From Rhizobiales bacterium 62-17 (GTDB lineage Bacteria > Pseudomonadota > Alphaproteobacteria > Rhizobiales > Beijerinckiaceae), in assembly GCA_001898965.1 (NCBI GenBank), contig MKVW01000004.1, forward strand, positions 26,185-90,184: DNA of 64,000 nucleotides, written 5' to 3'. The position numbers and the translations under genes are program-made. Below the pieces are notes generated by a model, which saw nothing but the letters and a program-made list of their open reading frames with translations, had not been told where the DNA came from and did no database searches. This document shows positions 34,779-43,900 of this stretch, piece after piece; the first letter of the stretch is position 1; each line of letters begins with the position of its first letter.

Positions 34779-35762
34779 ATGACGTTTCAGAGGACGATGC
34801 AGGCAGCTCTGTGTGGTGGCTTCTTTCTGGCGGCGCTGGGCACTGCGGCGCAAGCGCAGACCACCTACCCCGATCGTCCCGTGCGTTTCGTCGTTTCCTT
34901 CGCGCCGGGCGGCCCCGCCGATGTCGGCGCCCGCATCATCGGCCAGGCGCTGCAGGAGCATTGGGGCAAAGGCGTAGTCATCGAAAATCGCGGTGGGGCC
35001 GGCGGCAATATCGCAACCGTCGCCGTCGCCCGCGCCGAGCCCGACGGCTATACGGTGCTCGCCTCCACCAGCTCCTTCTCGGTCAATCTCAGCTACTATC
35101 CGAACCCCGGCTATGCCGCCTCGGATTTCAAGGTGGCCGCGCTCGTCGCCACCACGCCCAATATCGTCGTCGGCGCGCCCGATCTGCCCGCCGCCACCCT
35201 GGCTGACGTGTTGAAACTGGCGAAGACCCAGCCGCTGGCTTATGCCGGCCCCGGCACCGGCACGACGCCGCATCTGTCCGCCGAGCGCATTTTCCGTCTC
35301 ATCGGCAAGGTCGACATCCGCCACGTGCCCTTCACCGGCGCCGGCCCAGCCATGAACGCCGTCACCGCCGGCCACGTGCAGTTGGGCGTGGTCGCCATGA
35401 CGCCGGCGATCGAGCTGGTGAAGGCCGGCAAGCTCAAGGGCTATGCCATCACCGCCACAAAGCGCACCCCTGAACTGCCCGACGTGCCCACCATGGCCGA
35501 AACCGGCATCGGCCAGGTCGACGATGCCACCTGGATCGCCTTGTTCGTGCCGGCCAAGACGCCGGACGCCATCGTCGCCAAGATCAATGCCGATGCCAAT
35601 GCGGCCCTCAAGAACAGCGCCACCGTCCAGCTCATCAATCGCGCCGGCATGAGCCCGCTGGGCGGCAGCCTGGAGGAAATCAATGCCTATGTTTCCAACG
35701 AGACGAAAAAATGGGAAGAGGTGGTGCGGGCCGTCGGCCTGAAGGCCGAAGAGAGTAAATAA
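34779..35762 (+). CDS. Bug/TctC-family periplasmic solute-binding protein
   Basis: A 327-residue Bug receptor with signal peptide ending AQAQ and mature start TTYPDRPVRFVVSFAPGGPAD; VIENRGGAGGNIATVAVA and HVPFTGAGPAMNAVTAGHV are family segments. ATG 34779 has GAGGAGG upstream, and the earlier frame start overlaps the repeat. It is followed by a two-component system on the same strand (19 bp to the kinase), suggesting receptor and signalling pair work on the same ligand. Confidence 0.93.
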   Translation: MTFQRTMQAALCGGFFLAALGTAAQAQTTYPDRPVRFVVSFAPGGPADVGARIIGQALQEHWGKGVVIENRGGAGGNIATVAVARAEPDGYTVLASTSSFSVNLSYYPNPGYAASDFKVAALVATTPNIVVGAPDLPAATLADVLKLAKTQPLAYAGPGTGTTPHLSAERIFRLIGKVDIRHVPFTGAGPAMNAVTAGHVQLGVVAMTPAIELVKAGKLKGYAITATKRTPELPDVPTMAETGIGQVDDATWIALFVPAKTPDAIVAKINADANAALKNSATVQLINRAGMSPLGGSLEEINAYVSNETKKWEEVVRAVGLKAEESK

Positions 35763-35781
35763 CACTGGTTTTCCTGGAGTG

Positions 35782-37437
35782 ATGACGAAGTTTAAATTCC
35801 CGGGCCTGCCGAAACGGTCGGACCTTGTCGTTCTAACCCTGGCTTTCGTGGCGCTCGAATGGATCAGCGAGATTCACGAGCATAAGGGGCTGCATGTCAC
35901 TGCCTGGAGCCCAGGCATTGGCCTGCTCTTCGGCATCATGTTCCGCAATCTGACGGCGGGCAGCGTTTCCATGCTGGTCAGCATCATGCTGGCCGAGACG
36001 ATCTTCATCGATCGCGCGCCCGGCTGGCCGATGATCGGCGTGGTCGCCGCCGTCACCACCGCGAGCTATGCTGGCGCCAGCCTGGTGGCCCGGCGTTATT
36101 TCGACTTCAATCCGTCGCTCGCCCGCATCGGCGACATCAGCGTGCTGCTCGGCAGCGGCCTCATCGCCTCCGCGCTCACCTCGTCGCTGGTGACGGGCAC
36201 GTTCCTGATGTCGGACAATATCACCGTCTCCGACATCCCCTATGTCACGATCCCCCTGCTGATCAGCGAATTGATCGGCGTTGGCGTGGTCACACCCTTG
36301 GTGCTGCGCTGGCCCAAGATCAAAGCGACACTGTTCGATCGCAAGCCAAGCCCCTCGGACCTCAGCGCGCCGATCATCGCCATCACCACCGGCCTTCTGA
36401 TCGGCCTGGTGCTGAAGACCTTTCCGATGGTCGGCACGTCTTATTTCTATCTGTTGTTTCTGCCCGTCATCGCCGTCGCGCTGATCTATGGCATCGATGG
36501 CGCCTGCATGACATTGGCCTGCGTGCAAGTCGCTTTCGTCGCCGATGCCAGCCTGGCCGGCAGCAGTCCTGACGACAGCCTGTTCAGCGTCTATCAAAGC
36601 GGCATGATCGTGCTGACCGCGACCGCCTTGCTCATCGGCTCCATCGTCACCGAGCGCGATGCCGCCGCACACGCCGCCGCCGATGCGGCGGAAAAATTGA
36701 AGGAAGCCGAACGTGGCGCCGCCCGCGCCGACCGGTTTCATCTGGTCTCCGGCATGACGTCCACCCTCGCCCACGAAATCAGCCAGCCCTTGACCGCCGC
36801 GCGCGCCTTGGCGCGCACCGCCGCCGTACGCAGCGAACAGGAAAGCGCCATCGATCCCTCGCGCTTGCAGGACAATCTGCGCGGCGTCGTGCAGAACATC
36901 GATACGGCCGGCGAAATTCTGCGGCGCATGCGCGAATTCCTCAAGCGCGGCGAACCGGAAAAGAGCGAGGCCGACATGCGCGACATCATCGCCGATGCGA
37001 TGGCGCTGCAACGCCCGCTGATCGCCCAGCAAGGCATCATCGTCGAACAGCCACGCTTTACCGGCCCGCTGCGCCTGCAATGCGACCGCATTCAGATCCA
37101 GCAGATCGTCATGAATCTGGTCGCCAACTCGGTCGATGCCATCAATTCGACCGGGCGCAGCGACGGCCGCATCCGCATCGCCGCCACCCTGCTCGACGAT
37201 CCCGCCCGCATCGAAGTGCTTGTCCAGGATAATGGTTCAGGTATTGATCCATCAGCCAGCGAGCGGCTGTTCGAACCGTTATTCACCTCTCGCGCCAATG
37301 GCTTGGGACTGGGGCTGGCGGTCTGCGCCAATATCGCGCAGGCTCATGCGGGCCGGATATGGCTAGAACGGAGTAAGCCCGGCGACACCGAATTCCGGTT
37401 TTGGTTGCCGGCTGATCAATCGGGAGATGACACGTGA
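35782..37437 (+). CDS. MASE1-domain sensor histidine kinase
   Basis: A 551-residue membrane sensor. Residues 10-290 form about eight membrane helices with the MASE1 look (AWSPGIGLLFGIMFRNLTAG). A short coiled coil (AAADAAEKLKEAERG) leads to a HisKA domain with phosphorylated His in LAHEISQPL near residue 327. The HATPase domain has N box IVMNLVANSVDA, G1 VQDNGSGID and G2 NGLGLGLAVC. A GTG just before ATG 35782 is an equal alternative start. It is coupled to the response regulator through a 4-bp overlap. The stimulus is unknown; the upstream Bug receptor may present it. Confidence 0.92.
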   Translation: MTKFKFPGLPKRSDLVVLTLAFVALEWISEIHEHKGLHVTAWSPGIGLLFGIMFRNLTAGSVSMLVSIMLAETIFIDRAPGWPMIGVVAAVTTASYAGASLVARRYFDFNPSLARIGDISVLLGSGLIASALTSSLVTGTFLMSDNITVSDIPYVTIPLLISELIGVGVVTPLVLRWPKIKATLFDRKPSPSDLSAPIIAITTGLLIGLVLKTFPMVGTSYFYLLFLPVIAVALIYGIDGACMTLACVQVAFVADASLAGSSPDDSLFSVYQSGMIVLTATALLIGSIVTERDAAAHAAADAAEKLKEAERGAARADRFHLVSGMTSTLAHEISQPLTAARALARTAAVRSEQESAIDPSRLQDNLRGVVQNIDTAGEILRRMREFLKRGEPEKSEADMRDIIADAMALQRPLIAQQGIIVEQPRFTGPLRLQCDRIQIQQIVMNLVANSVDAINSTGRSDGRIRIAATLLDDPARIEVLVQDNGSGIDPSASERLFEPLFTSRANGLGLGLAVCANIAQAHAGRIWLERSKPGDTEFRFWLPADQSGDDT

Positions 37438-38048
37438 GCGGAGCCAGAATCGCCATTGTTGACGACCAGGCGGAGGTGCGCCGGGCGCTCGGCGAACTGT
37501 TAGGCGTCTACGGCTATGTCACTGAATTGTTCGAAACAGCGGATGCGCTGCTCGAAGCCACAGTCGACGAAAAGTTCGCCTGCATCGTCAGCGACGTGCG
37601 CATGCCCGGCATGGACGGCGTCGAACTCGTGCGCCGCCTCGGCGAGCGCAAGCCCGCCATTCCGGTGATTCTCATCTCCGGCCACGCCGATATTCCCATG
37701 GCGATCGCCGCCATTCGTTCCGGCGCCGAGGATTTCATCGAAAAGCCTGTTGATGACATCAAACTGGTTGCGGCCATTAATCGCGGCCTCGCCCGCGCCG
37801 CCCAGATCAACGCGGCGGAAAAGACATCGCGCGAAAGCGAAACCCGCTTCGACAATCTGACGACGCGCGAACGTGAAGTGTTCGACCTTGTGGTCGAAGG
37901 CCACACCAGCCCGGTGATCGCCAAGACGCTCGGCATTTCCTCGCGCACGGTGGAAAGCTATCGCGCTCAGATCATGGACAAATTGCAGATCGACAACGTC
38001 GCATCTCTGGTCCGTCTCGCCATTCGTCTCGGCCGGATAGCGCCCTAA
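37434..38048 (+). CDS. FixJ/NarL-type response regulator
   Basis: A 204-residue two-domain regulator. The receiver has IAIVDDQAEVRR with acidic pair, phospho-accepting Asp in CIVSDVRMPGMDGVEL near residue 54, Thr/Ser switch in ILISGHAD and Lys in FIEKPVDD. A LuxR-type helix-turn-helix follows (LTTREREVFDLVVEG and SSRTVESYRAQIMDKL). This is the FixJ/TodT/TtrR arrangement. GTG start overlapping the kinase TGA (GTGA) makes translation coupled. Confidence 0.94.
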   Translation: MSGARIAIVDDQAEVRRALGELLGVYGYVTELFETADALLEATVDEKFACIVSDVRMPGMDGVELVRRLGERKPAIPVILISGHADIPMAIAAIRSGAEDFIEKPVDDIKLVAAINRGLARAAQINAAEKTSRESETRFDNLTTREREVFDLVVEGHTSPVIAKTLGISSRTVESYRAQIMDKLQIDNVASLVRLAIRLGRIAP

Positions 38049-38058
38049 AATAATACTG

Positions 38059-38092
38059 AAGCAATTGCGTTTCGACAGAAGCGCGATTGCTT
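38059..38092 (+). terminator. Long hairpin after the response regulator
   Basis: A 15-bp stem, allowing two G-U pairs, forms between 38059-38073 (AAGCAATTGCGTTTC) and 38078-38092 (GAAGCGCGATTGCTT) with GACA as loop, ten bases after the regulator stop. No direct U-tract follows, though TATTTTTA appears eight bases later. Likely 3' end of the receptor-kinase-regulator transcript. Confidence 0.5.
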
Positions 38093-38304
38093 AGACCCGT
38101 ATTTTTACAAGGTATGATTACGTACGGAGATTGCCTTTATCGCAACGGGTAATCTCACGACGCAATCATTGCGAATACAAAAACACGGGTCACCCTCCTA
38201 GAGTCATCTTCAAGCAACCGTCGATGCGCCTAGAACGCCGCTCTCATGCAGAGCGGCGAACGGGAGCGTATGGCCGGCTTTGCTTGCCTTCGAGGGAGGC
38301 GAAC

Positions 38305-38625
38305 ATGGCCTTGTCGCATTCGCATAGCTTTGGAAAATCGATCGACCATCAGGAGGATCCGCATCTGGCGACAGCCGCCCTATGGGCTCTGGCTGTTGCG
38401 GCGGGTATCGGCCTTGTCGCCGCTATCGCCCTGCCACATCCGGTGTTCCTGCCTGCGGTCAGCCTCGGCACGATCGTGCTCGCGGCCTTGGCCGGGCTCT
38501 ATGCCTCGCTGCGTCCGGCCGAACAGCGGCTTCCAGCTCTGATCTTCGCTGCCACGCTCACCTTCGTCGGCCTCGCTGCCAGCATGATCGGCGATCCCGA
38601 TCATGTCGCGCATTGGTTTCAGTAA
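38305..38625 (+). CDS. Small membrane protein of unknown function
   Basis: A 106-residue protein with three hydrophobic helices (about residues 22-43, 47-66 and 78-95) and a His-rich N-terminus (SHSHSFGKSIDHQEDPH). ATG 38305 has GAGGGAGG upstream. It lies 43 bp before a TerC-family gene on the same strand and may be co-transcribed. The histidines could bind metal, but I recognise no family. Confidence 0.7.
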   Translation: MALSHSHSFGKSIDHQEDPHLATAALWALAVAAGIGLVAAIALPHPVFLPAVSLGTIVLAALAGLYASLRPAEQRLPALIFAATLTFVGLAASMIGDPDHVAHWFQ

Positions 38626-38668
38626 CAGGGCGTGACACAGCGCCGTAAGCAGATTCAGGTGCAGTTTG

Positions 38669-39412
38669 ATGTTTGAGGAAATGTTCTCAGCAAGCGTCCT
38701 TACGGCGCTGTTCCAGGTGATCATGATCGACCTGGTGCTGGCTGGCGATAACGCCGTCGTCATCGGCCTCGCCGCCGCTGGTCTGCCCAAAGAACAACGC
38801 GGCAAAGTGATCGTCATCGGCATCGTCGCCGCCACGGTGCTACGTATCGTCCTCGCCTTGATGACCACGCAACTGCTGCAAGTCGTCGGCCTCCTGCTCG
38901 CCGGCGGCATCCTGCTGTTGTGGGTGAGCTGGAAGATGTGGCGCGAACTGCGCTCCGGTCATGGCGAGGAAGTCGAAGAGGCTCACGTCGAGGCCACAGC
39001 CGACAATGGCGCTCCCCGCAAGTCGTTCCGGGCCGCCGTCTGGCAGATCATCGTCGCCGACTTCTCCATGTCGCTCGACAACGTGCTCGCCGTTGGCGGC
39101 GCGGCGCGCGAGCATCCCTGGGTGCTGGTGTTCGGCCTTGCTCTCTCGATCGCGCTGATGGGCCTCGCCGCGACCTGGATCGCCAGCCTGCTGCAGCGCT
39201 ATCGTTGGATCGGCTACGCCGGCCTCGCGATCATCGTCTACGTGGCGTTCGAAATGGTGTGGCGCGGCTGGACCGAGGTCAGCCCCGTGGCCGCCCGGGT
39301 CGTCAGCCCCGATTTCGCGGCCATGGTGCCCTTCGTGGCGGCCGGACTACTTGGCCTGGTCGCCATCGTTGGTTTCGCCAATTTCTACCGGCGGCGGCAT
39401 ACGGCCAGTTAA
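38669..39412 (+). CDS. TerC-family integral membrane protein (YjbE-like)
   Basis: A 247-residue protein with about seven membrane helices. Two TerC signature segments are present, MIDLVLAGDNAVVIGLA near residue 20 and IIVADFSMSLDNVLAVGGAA near residue 128, whose intramembrane Asp-Asn pairs are typical. Members are linked with metal (Mn2+ or Ca2+) export or tellurium resistance. The charged cytoplasmic loop (GHGEEVEEAHVEA) separates the two halves. ATG 38669 is preferred over an adjacent TTG. No yybP-ykoY-like riboswitch is apparent in the short upstream gap. Confidence 0.92.
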   Translation: MFEEMFSASVLTALFQVIMIDLVLAGDNAVVIGLAAAGLPKEQRGKVIVIGIVAATVLRIVLALMTTQLLQVVGLLLAGGILLLWVSWKMWRELRSGHGEEVEEAHVEATADNGAPRKSFRAAVWQIIVADFSMSLDNVLAVGGAAREHPWVLVFGLALSIALMGLAATWIASLLQRYRWIGYAGLAIIVYVAFEMVWRGWTEVSPVAARVVSPDFAAMVPFVAAGLLGLVAIVGFANFYRRRHTAS

Positions 39413-39436
39413 TCTGGCAAAAATGTGGACAGAACG

Positions 39437-39465
39437 ACAGCCGGCTGCTCGCAGCCGGCTGTTTT
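39437..39465 (+). terminator. Intrinsic terminator after the TerC gene
   Basis: ACAGCCGGCTG (39437-39447), loop CTCG, CAGCCGGCTGT (39452-39462), then TTTG. An 11-bp perfect stem with a short U-tract, 24 bp after the TerC stop and before ssrA. Confidence 0.75.
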
Positions 39466-39511
39466 GCTTCGCGCTCTTCCCTTACCCGAGCCGGATGCTT
39501 ATATTCAGCCT

Positions 39512-39830
39512 GTCTCCGCAAGGAGACTATGGCGATAAACGGACATCGTAATAAACCATCCGGACCCGGGGGCGGTACCCGGCGCCTCCACCCAAGCCCA
39601 CCCGAGACGGTGGGTTTCGGCGGGGGCGAAATAGGATCGACGGGGGTGTAAAAGGTGCTCTTTTGCCCGGCATGATACCGCCGTTATCGGGTCAAACTTA
39701 TAGTTGCCAACGACAACTATGCTCCGGTGGCCGTCGCCGCGTAATGCGGTGCCGATACTGGTACCAAGCCCTGTAGGGTAGCACTTACAGGCGGGGCTCG
39801 GAGGCGCCTGGCAACAGAAGCCTCCACTTT
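39512..39830 (+). ncRNA. ssrA: tmRNA, circularly permuted two-piece form
   Basis: Transfer-messenger RNA that rescues stalled ribosomes. As in other alphaproteobacteria the gene is permuted: the acceptor piece comes first, ending CGCCTCC-A-CC near 39592, and the coding piece starts GGGGGCG at 39622. These two ends pair to form the acceptor stem. The coding piece has the conserved GAAATAGGATCGACGG and the tag frame 39706-39744, GCC to TAA, encoding ANDNYAPVAVAA. A hairpin GGAGGC/GCCTCC (39800-39825) closes the gene. The spacer between the pieces would be removed during maturation. The 5' edge of the acceptor piece is uncertain; GTCTCC-GCAA-GGAGAC at 39512-39527 may mark it. Confidence 0.93.
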
Positions 39831-39880
39831 CATTCCATGGGCCGGTGCAGCCGGTGACGGTCCGGTGCAAAGGTTTTTGA

Positions 39881-40516
39881 ATGACAGGCCCGATTATCCG
39901 CTACGATCTTCTGGTTCAGGACGCGTTGCGTGGCGTGGTGCGCAAGGTGCTCGCCGATGCGGCGCGCGAAGGCACCCCGGGCGAACATCATTTCTTCGTC
40001 AGCTTCCGCACCACCGCGCCGGGCGTCCAGCTCTCGCAGCGGATGAAGGCGAAATATCCCGAAGAAATCACCATCGTCCTGCAACATCAATTCTGGGACC
40101 TCAGCGTCAGCGAAAACCGCTTCGAGGTGAATCTGTCGTTCAACAACATTCCCGAACGGCTCATCGTCCCCTTCGACGCCGTCACCGGTTTCGAGGATCC
40201 CGCCGGTCCCTTTGGCGTGAAATTCGAGCCGCGGCCAGCCGAGACGGAAGAAGCCGAGACGGAGAAAGCCGAAACACCTGCGCCAACGCTGGTTTCCGTT
40301 CCTGATACAACGGAAGCCGCCGCTGAGCCGCCGCCAGCCAAGACCAAACCCGCCGCCGCCAAAAAAGAGCGTGCCGAGAAAGAGCGCGTCGAAAAGGACA
40401 AGGCCGAGAAGGCAGAGAAACCGGCGGCCCGCAAGGCAGAGCCCGCCCCAGAACCTGTCGAAGAGAGCCAGCCCGGCAACGTTGTCTCCATCGACGCATT
40501 TCGTAAGAAGACCTGA
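39881..40516 (+). CDS. sspB: SspB-family ClpXP adaptor protein (alphaproteobacterial type)
   Basis: Delivers ssrA-tagged proteins to ClpXP. A 211-residue protein: the globular domain covers residues 1-115 (IRYDLLVQDALRGVVRKVL, HHFFVSFRTTAPGVQLS, RFEVNLSFNNIPERLIVPFDA), followed by a long Ala/Glu/Lys/Pro-rich flexible linker and a short conserved end, GNVVSIDAFRKKT, which should dock on the ClpX N-domain. It lies about 50 bp after the tmRNA gene, whose tag it recognises. The pair is a natural functional unit. Confidence 0.93.
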   Translation: MTGPIIRYDLLVQDALRGVVRKVLADAAREGTPGEHHFFVSFRTTAPGVQLSQRMKAKYPEEITIVLQHQFWDLSVSENRFEVNLSFNNIPERLIVPFDAVTGFEDPAGPFGVKFEPRPAETEEAETEKAETPAPTLVSVPDTTEAAAEPPPAKTKPAAAKKERAEKERVEKDKAEKAEKPAARKAEPAPEPVEESQPGNVVSIDAFRKKT

Positions 40517-40541
40517 GCCGAGAGCCAGTCGAGAGGCCGTC

Positions 40542-40739
40542 ATGGGCGACATCATCAATCTGCGACGGGCCCGCAAGGCAAAGCAGCGCGATGATGAAGC
40601 CCGCGCCGCCGAGGCCGCACGCCTGGCGTCAGGCCGCACCAAGGCCGAGAAGCAACACGTCAAAGCGCTGCGGGCTCTCGACGAGCGACACATCGAAGGC
40701 CATCGCCGCGAAACCAGCGACAGACGCTCCGATGACTGA
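40542..40739 (+). CDS. DUF4169-family small protein
   Basis: A 65-residue, strongly charged helical protein beginning MGDIINLRRARKAKQR, the hallmark of DUF4169, which is common next to sspB in Rhizobiales. GAGAGG lies ahead of the ATG. It overlaps the next gene by 8 bp, so the two are coupled. No function is known. Confidence 0.85.
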   Translation: MGDIINLRRARKAKQRDDEARAAEAARLASGRTKAEKQHVKALRALDERHIEGHRRETSDRRSDD

Positions 40740-40989
40740 CGGCCTGGACGATGCTGCCCCCTTCGCGCCCGTCACCAAACATTCGCTGGTGATCGCCGGC
40801 CATCGCACGTCGATTTCGCTCGAAGCGCCCTTCTGGGAAGCGCTGAAAGAACTGGCGCGCGAGCGCAATCAGTCGCTGGCCGCGCTCGTTGGCGCGATCG
40901 ACGAACAGCGCGGCGAAGCCAATCTGTCGTCTGCGCTGCGCGTTTTCGTCTTGCGCCAGACGCAAGCGAAATTGCCCAAACCCATCTGA
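40732..40989 (+). CDS. Ribbon-helix-helix domain protein
   Basis: An 85-residue RHH_4-like protein: KHSLVIAGHRTSISLEAPFW gives the beta-strand, FWEALKELARERNQSLAALVGAID the first helix and turn, and SSALRVFVLRQT the second helix. Such proteins are small DNA-binding repressors. It forms the end of the sspB-DUF4169-RHH run and is convergent with the AsmA gene (7-bp gap). Confidence 0.88.
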   Translation: MTDGLDDAAPFAPVTKHSLVIAGHRTSISLEAPFWEALKELARERNQSLAALVGAIDEQRGEANLSSALRVFVLRQTQAKLPKPI

Positions 40990-40996
40990 AGCCCTC

Positions 40997-43900
40997 TCAA
41001 TAAATTCCTGACGGCGAGCCATCGCGAGACGGGGTGATGACGGTCGGTGCGCGCGGCGGCTGCCGCGGCACGACTTCGACCGGCGGCCGCGCGGCGGGCG
41101 CCGGACGCGCGGCTTCTTGAGCGCGGCGCTCCAGTTCGGCTTTCGCGCGCGCGGCCTCTTGCCGTACTGCTTCTTGCCGTGCCGCTTCTTGGGCCAGCCG
41201 CTCAGCTTCCCGGGCCTTGGCCACCTTTTCCTCGGCGAGACGTGCCTGCTCCTGTCGCCACGCTGCGATCTCGGCGGCGCGGCGGCGCAAGAATTCCTGC
41301 GCCCGCAGCCGGCGATTGAACATGGCGCGCTCACGGATATCGGCTTCCAGCTCCGCCGCCCGCGCCGCCTCGCGCTCGATGGCGCGACCAGACAACGCAT
41401 TCGCCAACGGCGCGATCTCCAAAGTCCGCTCCGCCTTGCCATCGGTTTCGCGACGCACAAGGCGCACCTTGGGCGCTTCACCAGTCCAACCTTGCGGCGG
41501 TTTCGTCGATGTCAGATCGAGGGTCGCTTCCGCCGCCAGCGATCGCACATCGAAGCTGGCACCGATTTGCGCGCGCGGCCCCGCCGATGTGGCGAAGACA
41601 GGCGATTGCAGGCGCACGACGCCACCGGCGATCGTCGCCTCCAACACCGTCTTGTCGAGCGTGAGCCGGCCGCCATTCAGCGCCGCCTGCATCTGCGCTT
41701 CGACCTTCATCGGCTCCACCGCCAACTGCTCTCGCTCGATGGTCGCGATCGTCTGATCGAGCGCGGCAGGATTGGCGTCGGCCATGCGTAGCGCCGACAC
41801 GGTGACGCTACCACGCCCGCCAAGTCCGCCCATCAAAGCGGCTTCGCTCGTGCCGGAGCCGGCGAATTCAAACGTACCGTCCGCCTGCCCGTCCATGCCG
41901 AAGCGGCCAGCGAGCGGCGTCGCCACCGCCAGCTTGCCCGACAGCGAGCCTTGATCGCGATCGCGGCGCAGATTGAGAGAGCCGGAGACGTTTGCCGCAC
42001 CCGACTTCAACCGCAGATCGTCAAGAGAGACCGCGCCGGCATCGAGGCCCAGGCGAAACTGCGCCGGCCCCGACGGCAGCCCTGCGCCGGGTTCGAACTG
42101 ACCGACCTTGACGGCCAGATTGGCCTTCGGCGCATCGATCGGCGCGGGCGCGAATTTGAGATCCGCCCACCGTTGCCCGGCACGCGCCGGCTGCGCTGGA
42201 CCGAAGACGAGACTGGCCAGGGAGGCCAAGGACAATCGGTCGACATCGACAACGCCGCTCACCGGCCCATTGCCAGCGGCGCGTTCGAGACGCCCGGACA
42301 CGGCTGTATCACCGATCTTGCCCTTGGCATCGGCGAGGACGAAGCCACCATTGGCAAACCGCAGATTGCCGCCGCCCTCAGCCGCGAGGCTCACGGTCGG
42401 ATCAGGCAGGGCCAGAGCAAGGATTTGCAGCAGTGGCGCCAGATTGCCGCTCGCCAACCGCACGCGGCCATTGCCCTCGAACGCGCTGTCGCGCGGCGTC
42501 ACCGCGCCATCAAAAGTGAAACTGCTGCCGGCAAGCGTGGCATCGAGCTTGGCGCCATAGCTACCGTCATTGCGGCCATTGGCCTGCACCTGTACGCGGC
42601 CCGCACCGAAGCGCGACAGAGCCACCGTATCGAATCCCATCTGCCGCAACAGCAGATGCGCATCGGCATTGTCGAAATTGAACTGCGCCGCCACGGCGCG
42701 TCCGTCACGCCCGGGGCTGACAGTGCCAGCAACCGTCGTGCCGCGTGCGGTGCCTTCGAGTTTCAAAGTGCCGATGGCCGCCAGCGTTGCATCGCTGCCT
42801 TCGGCATTCAACGTGAGGCGCGCGGGCGACAAAGCGACGGCCCGGCTCGCCAGCGCATCCGCCGCCGGCCCCGGCGCCACGCGACGGATCAAGGCGGCCA
42901 ATTCCACCAGCCGATCGGCGTTGAGCTGCGCCTCGACGCGCGCCGCGCCTGGCCGGCTCTCGCCACGCGCCGACAGATTGGCGCCGCCGAGATTGTCGAT
43001 GGTCAGGTCGTTGAGCGTCAGCTCGTCGCCGCTGCGCGACAGCCGCAAGCGAATGCGGCCGGAATCGACCATGCCGGCGCCGAAACGGGCGATGCGCACG
43101 GCCCGCGCATCGAGCGACAGATCAAGATCAAGCCCCGTACTCGAACGCAATGGCGTGCCGATATCGGGAAGCCCTTCCAGATCGAGCGCCTGCGCCCGCA
43201 GATCGGCCGTCAGCTTGCCGCGCGCCGTGCTGGCAGGCTGCGTAAACATCACCGAGCCCGTCAGCGCCGAGCGATCGGCGGTGATCTTGAGTTCCTGCGC
43301 GCTCACGGCCGCCGGCGACGCATCGACGAGGCCGCTGACATCGAGCGAGCGAAAGGCGATCGCATTGAGCCTGCTCGCCAGATCGGGCCAGCCGCGCCCC
43401 AGCCATTGGCCGAAGCGCTGGGGATCACGCAGGTTCAAGGCGCCCTGGCCGTTGAAGCGCAGGGCGGCGCCGGTCTGCACGACGCCCGACGCCTTGATCT
43501 CCGCCCGCCCCGGCAGAACCGCATCCAGGCTCACATCGACGCTGGCGCGATCGGCAGGACGCTCCAGCCGCACGCGGGCTTCGCCGATCGCTTCGCCGCC
43601 GACGATCAGAGCCGGCACGGAGCCCTCGAACGAAAACATCATGCCCGGCAGCACGGCATCACCCTGCGCCGACAAAGCCGTGATCATACCGCGCAGCAGG
43701 ACCATGCCGGCGGCGGGGTCGCGTTTCTCGCTGGCGAAAAGATCGAGATCGGCCTGCGCCGCCGTCAGCCGCACGAAGACTTGCGGCACTTGCCCCAACA
43801 TCAGCGAGGCGGAGCCATTGGCGGTGATCGCCCGCCCCTCGGCGCCCAAACGCAGTTCCGCCGGCTCGAGCTGTAGCGCGCCATCGCCCAGGCGCAGCGG

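Noticed and set aside
38093..38304. Possible LuxR-type operator (TACGTA core near 38120) or riboswitch ahead of the small membrane protein and TerC genes
   Set aside because: A six-base palindrome alone is not evidence, and I could not find the conserved core of the yybP-ykoY manganese riboswitch.
41951..43876. 641-codon frame antisense to the AsmA gene, with another of 529 codons in a second frame
   Set aside because: Long antisense frames are expected opposite G+C-rich genes; the AsmA reading has a membrane helix and domain pattern while these have none.
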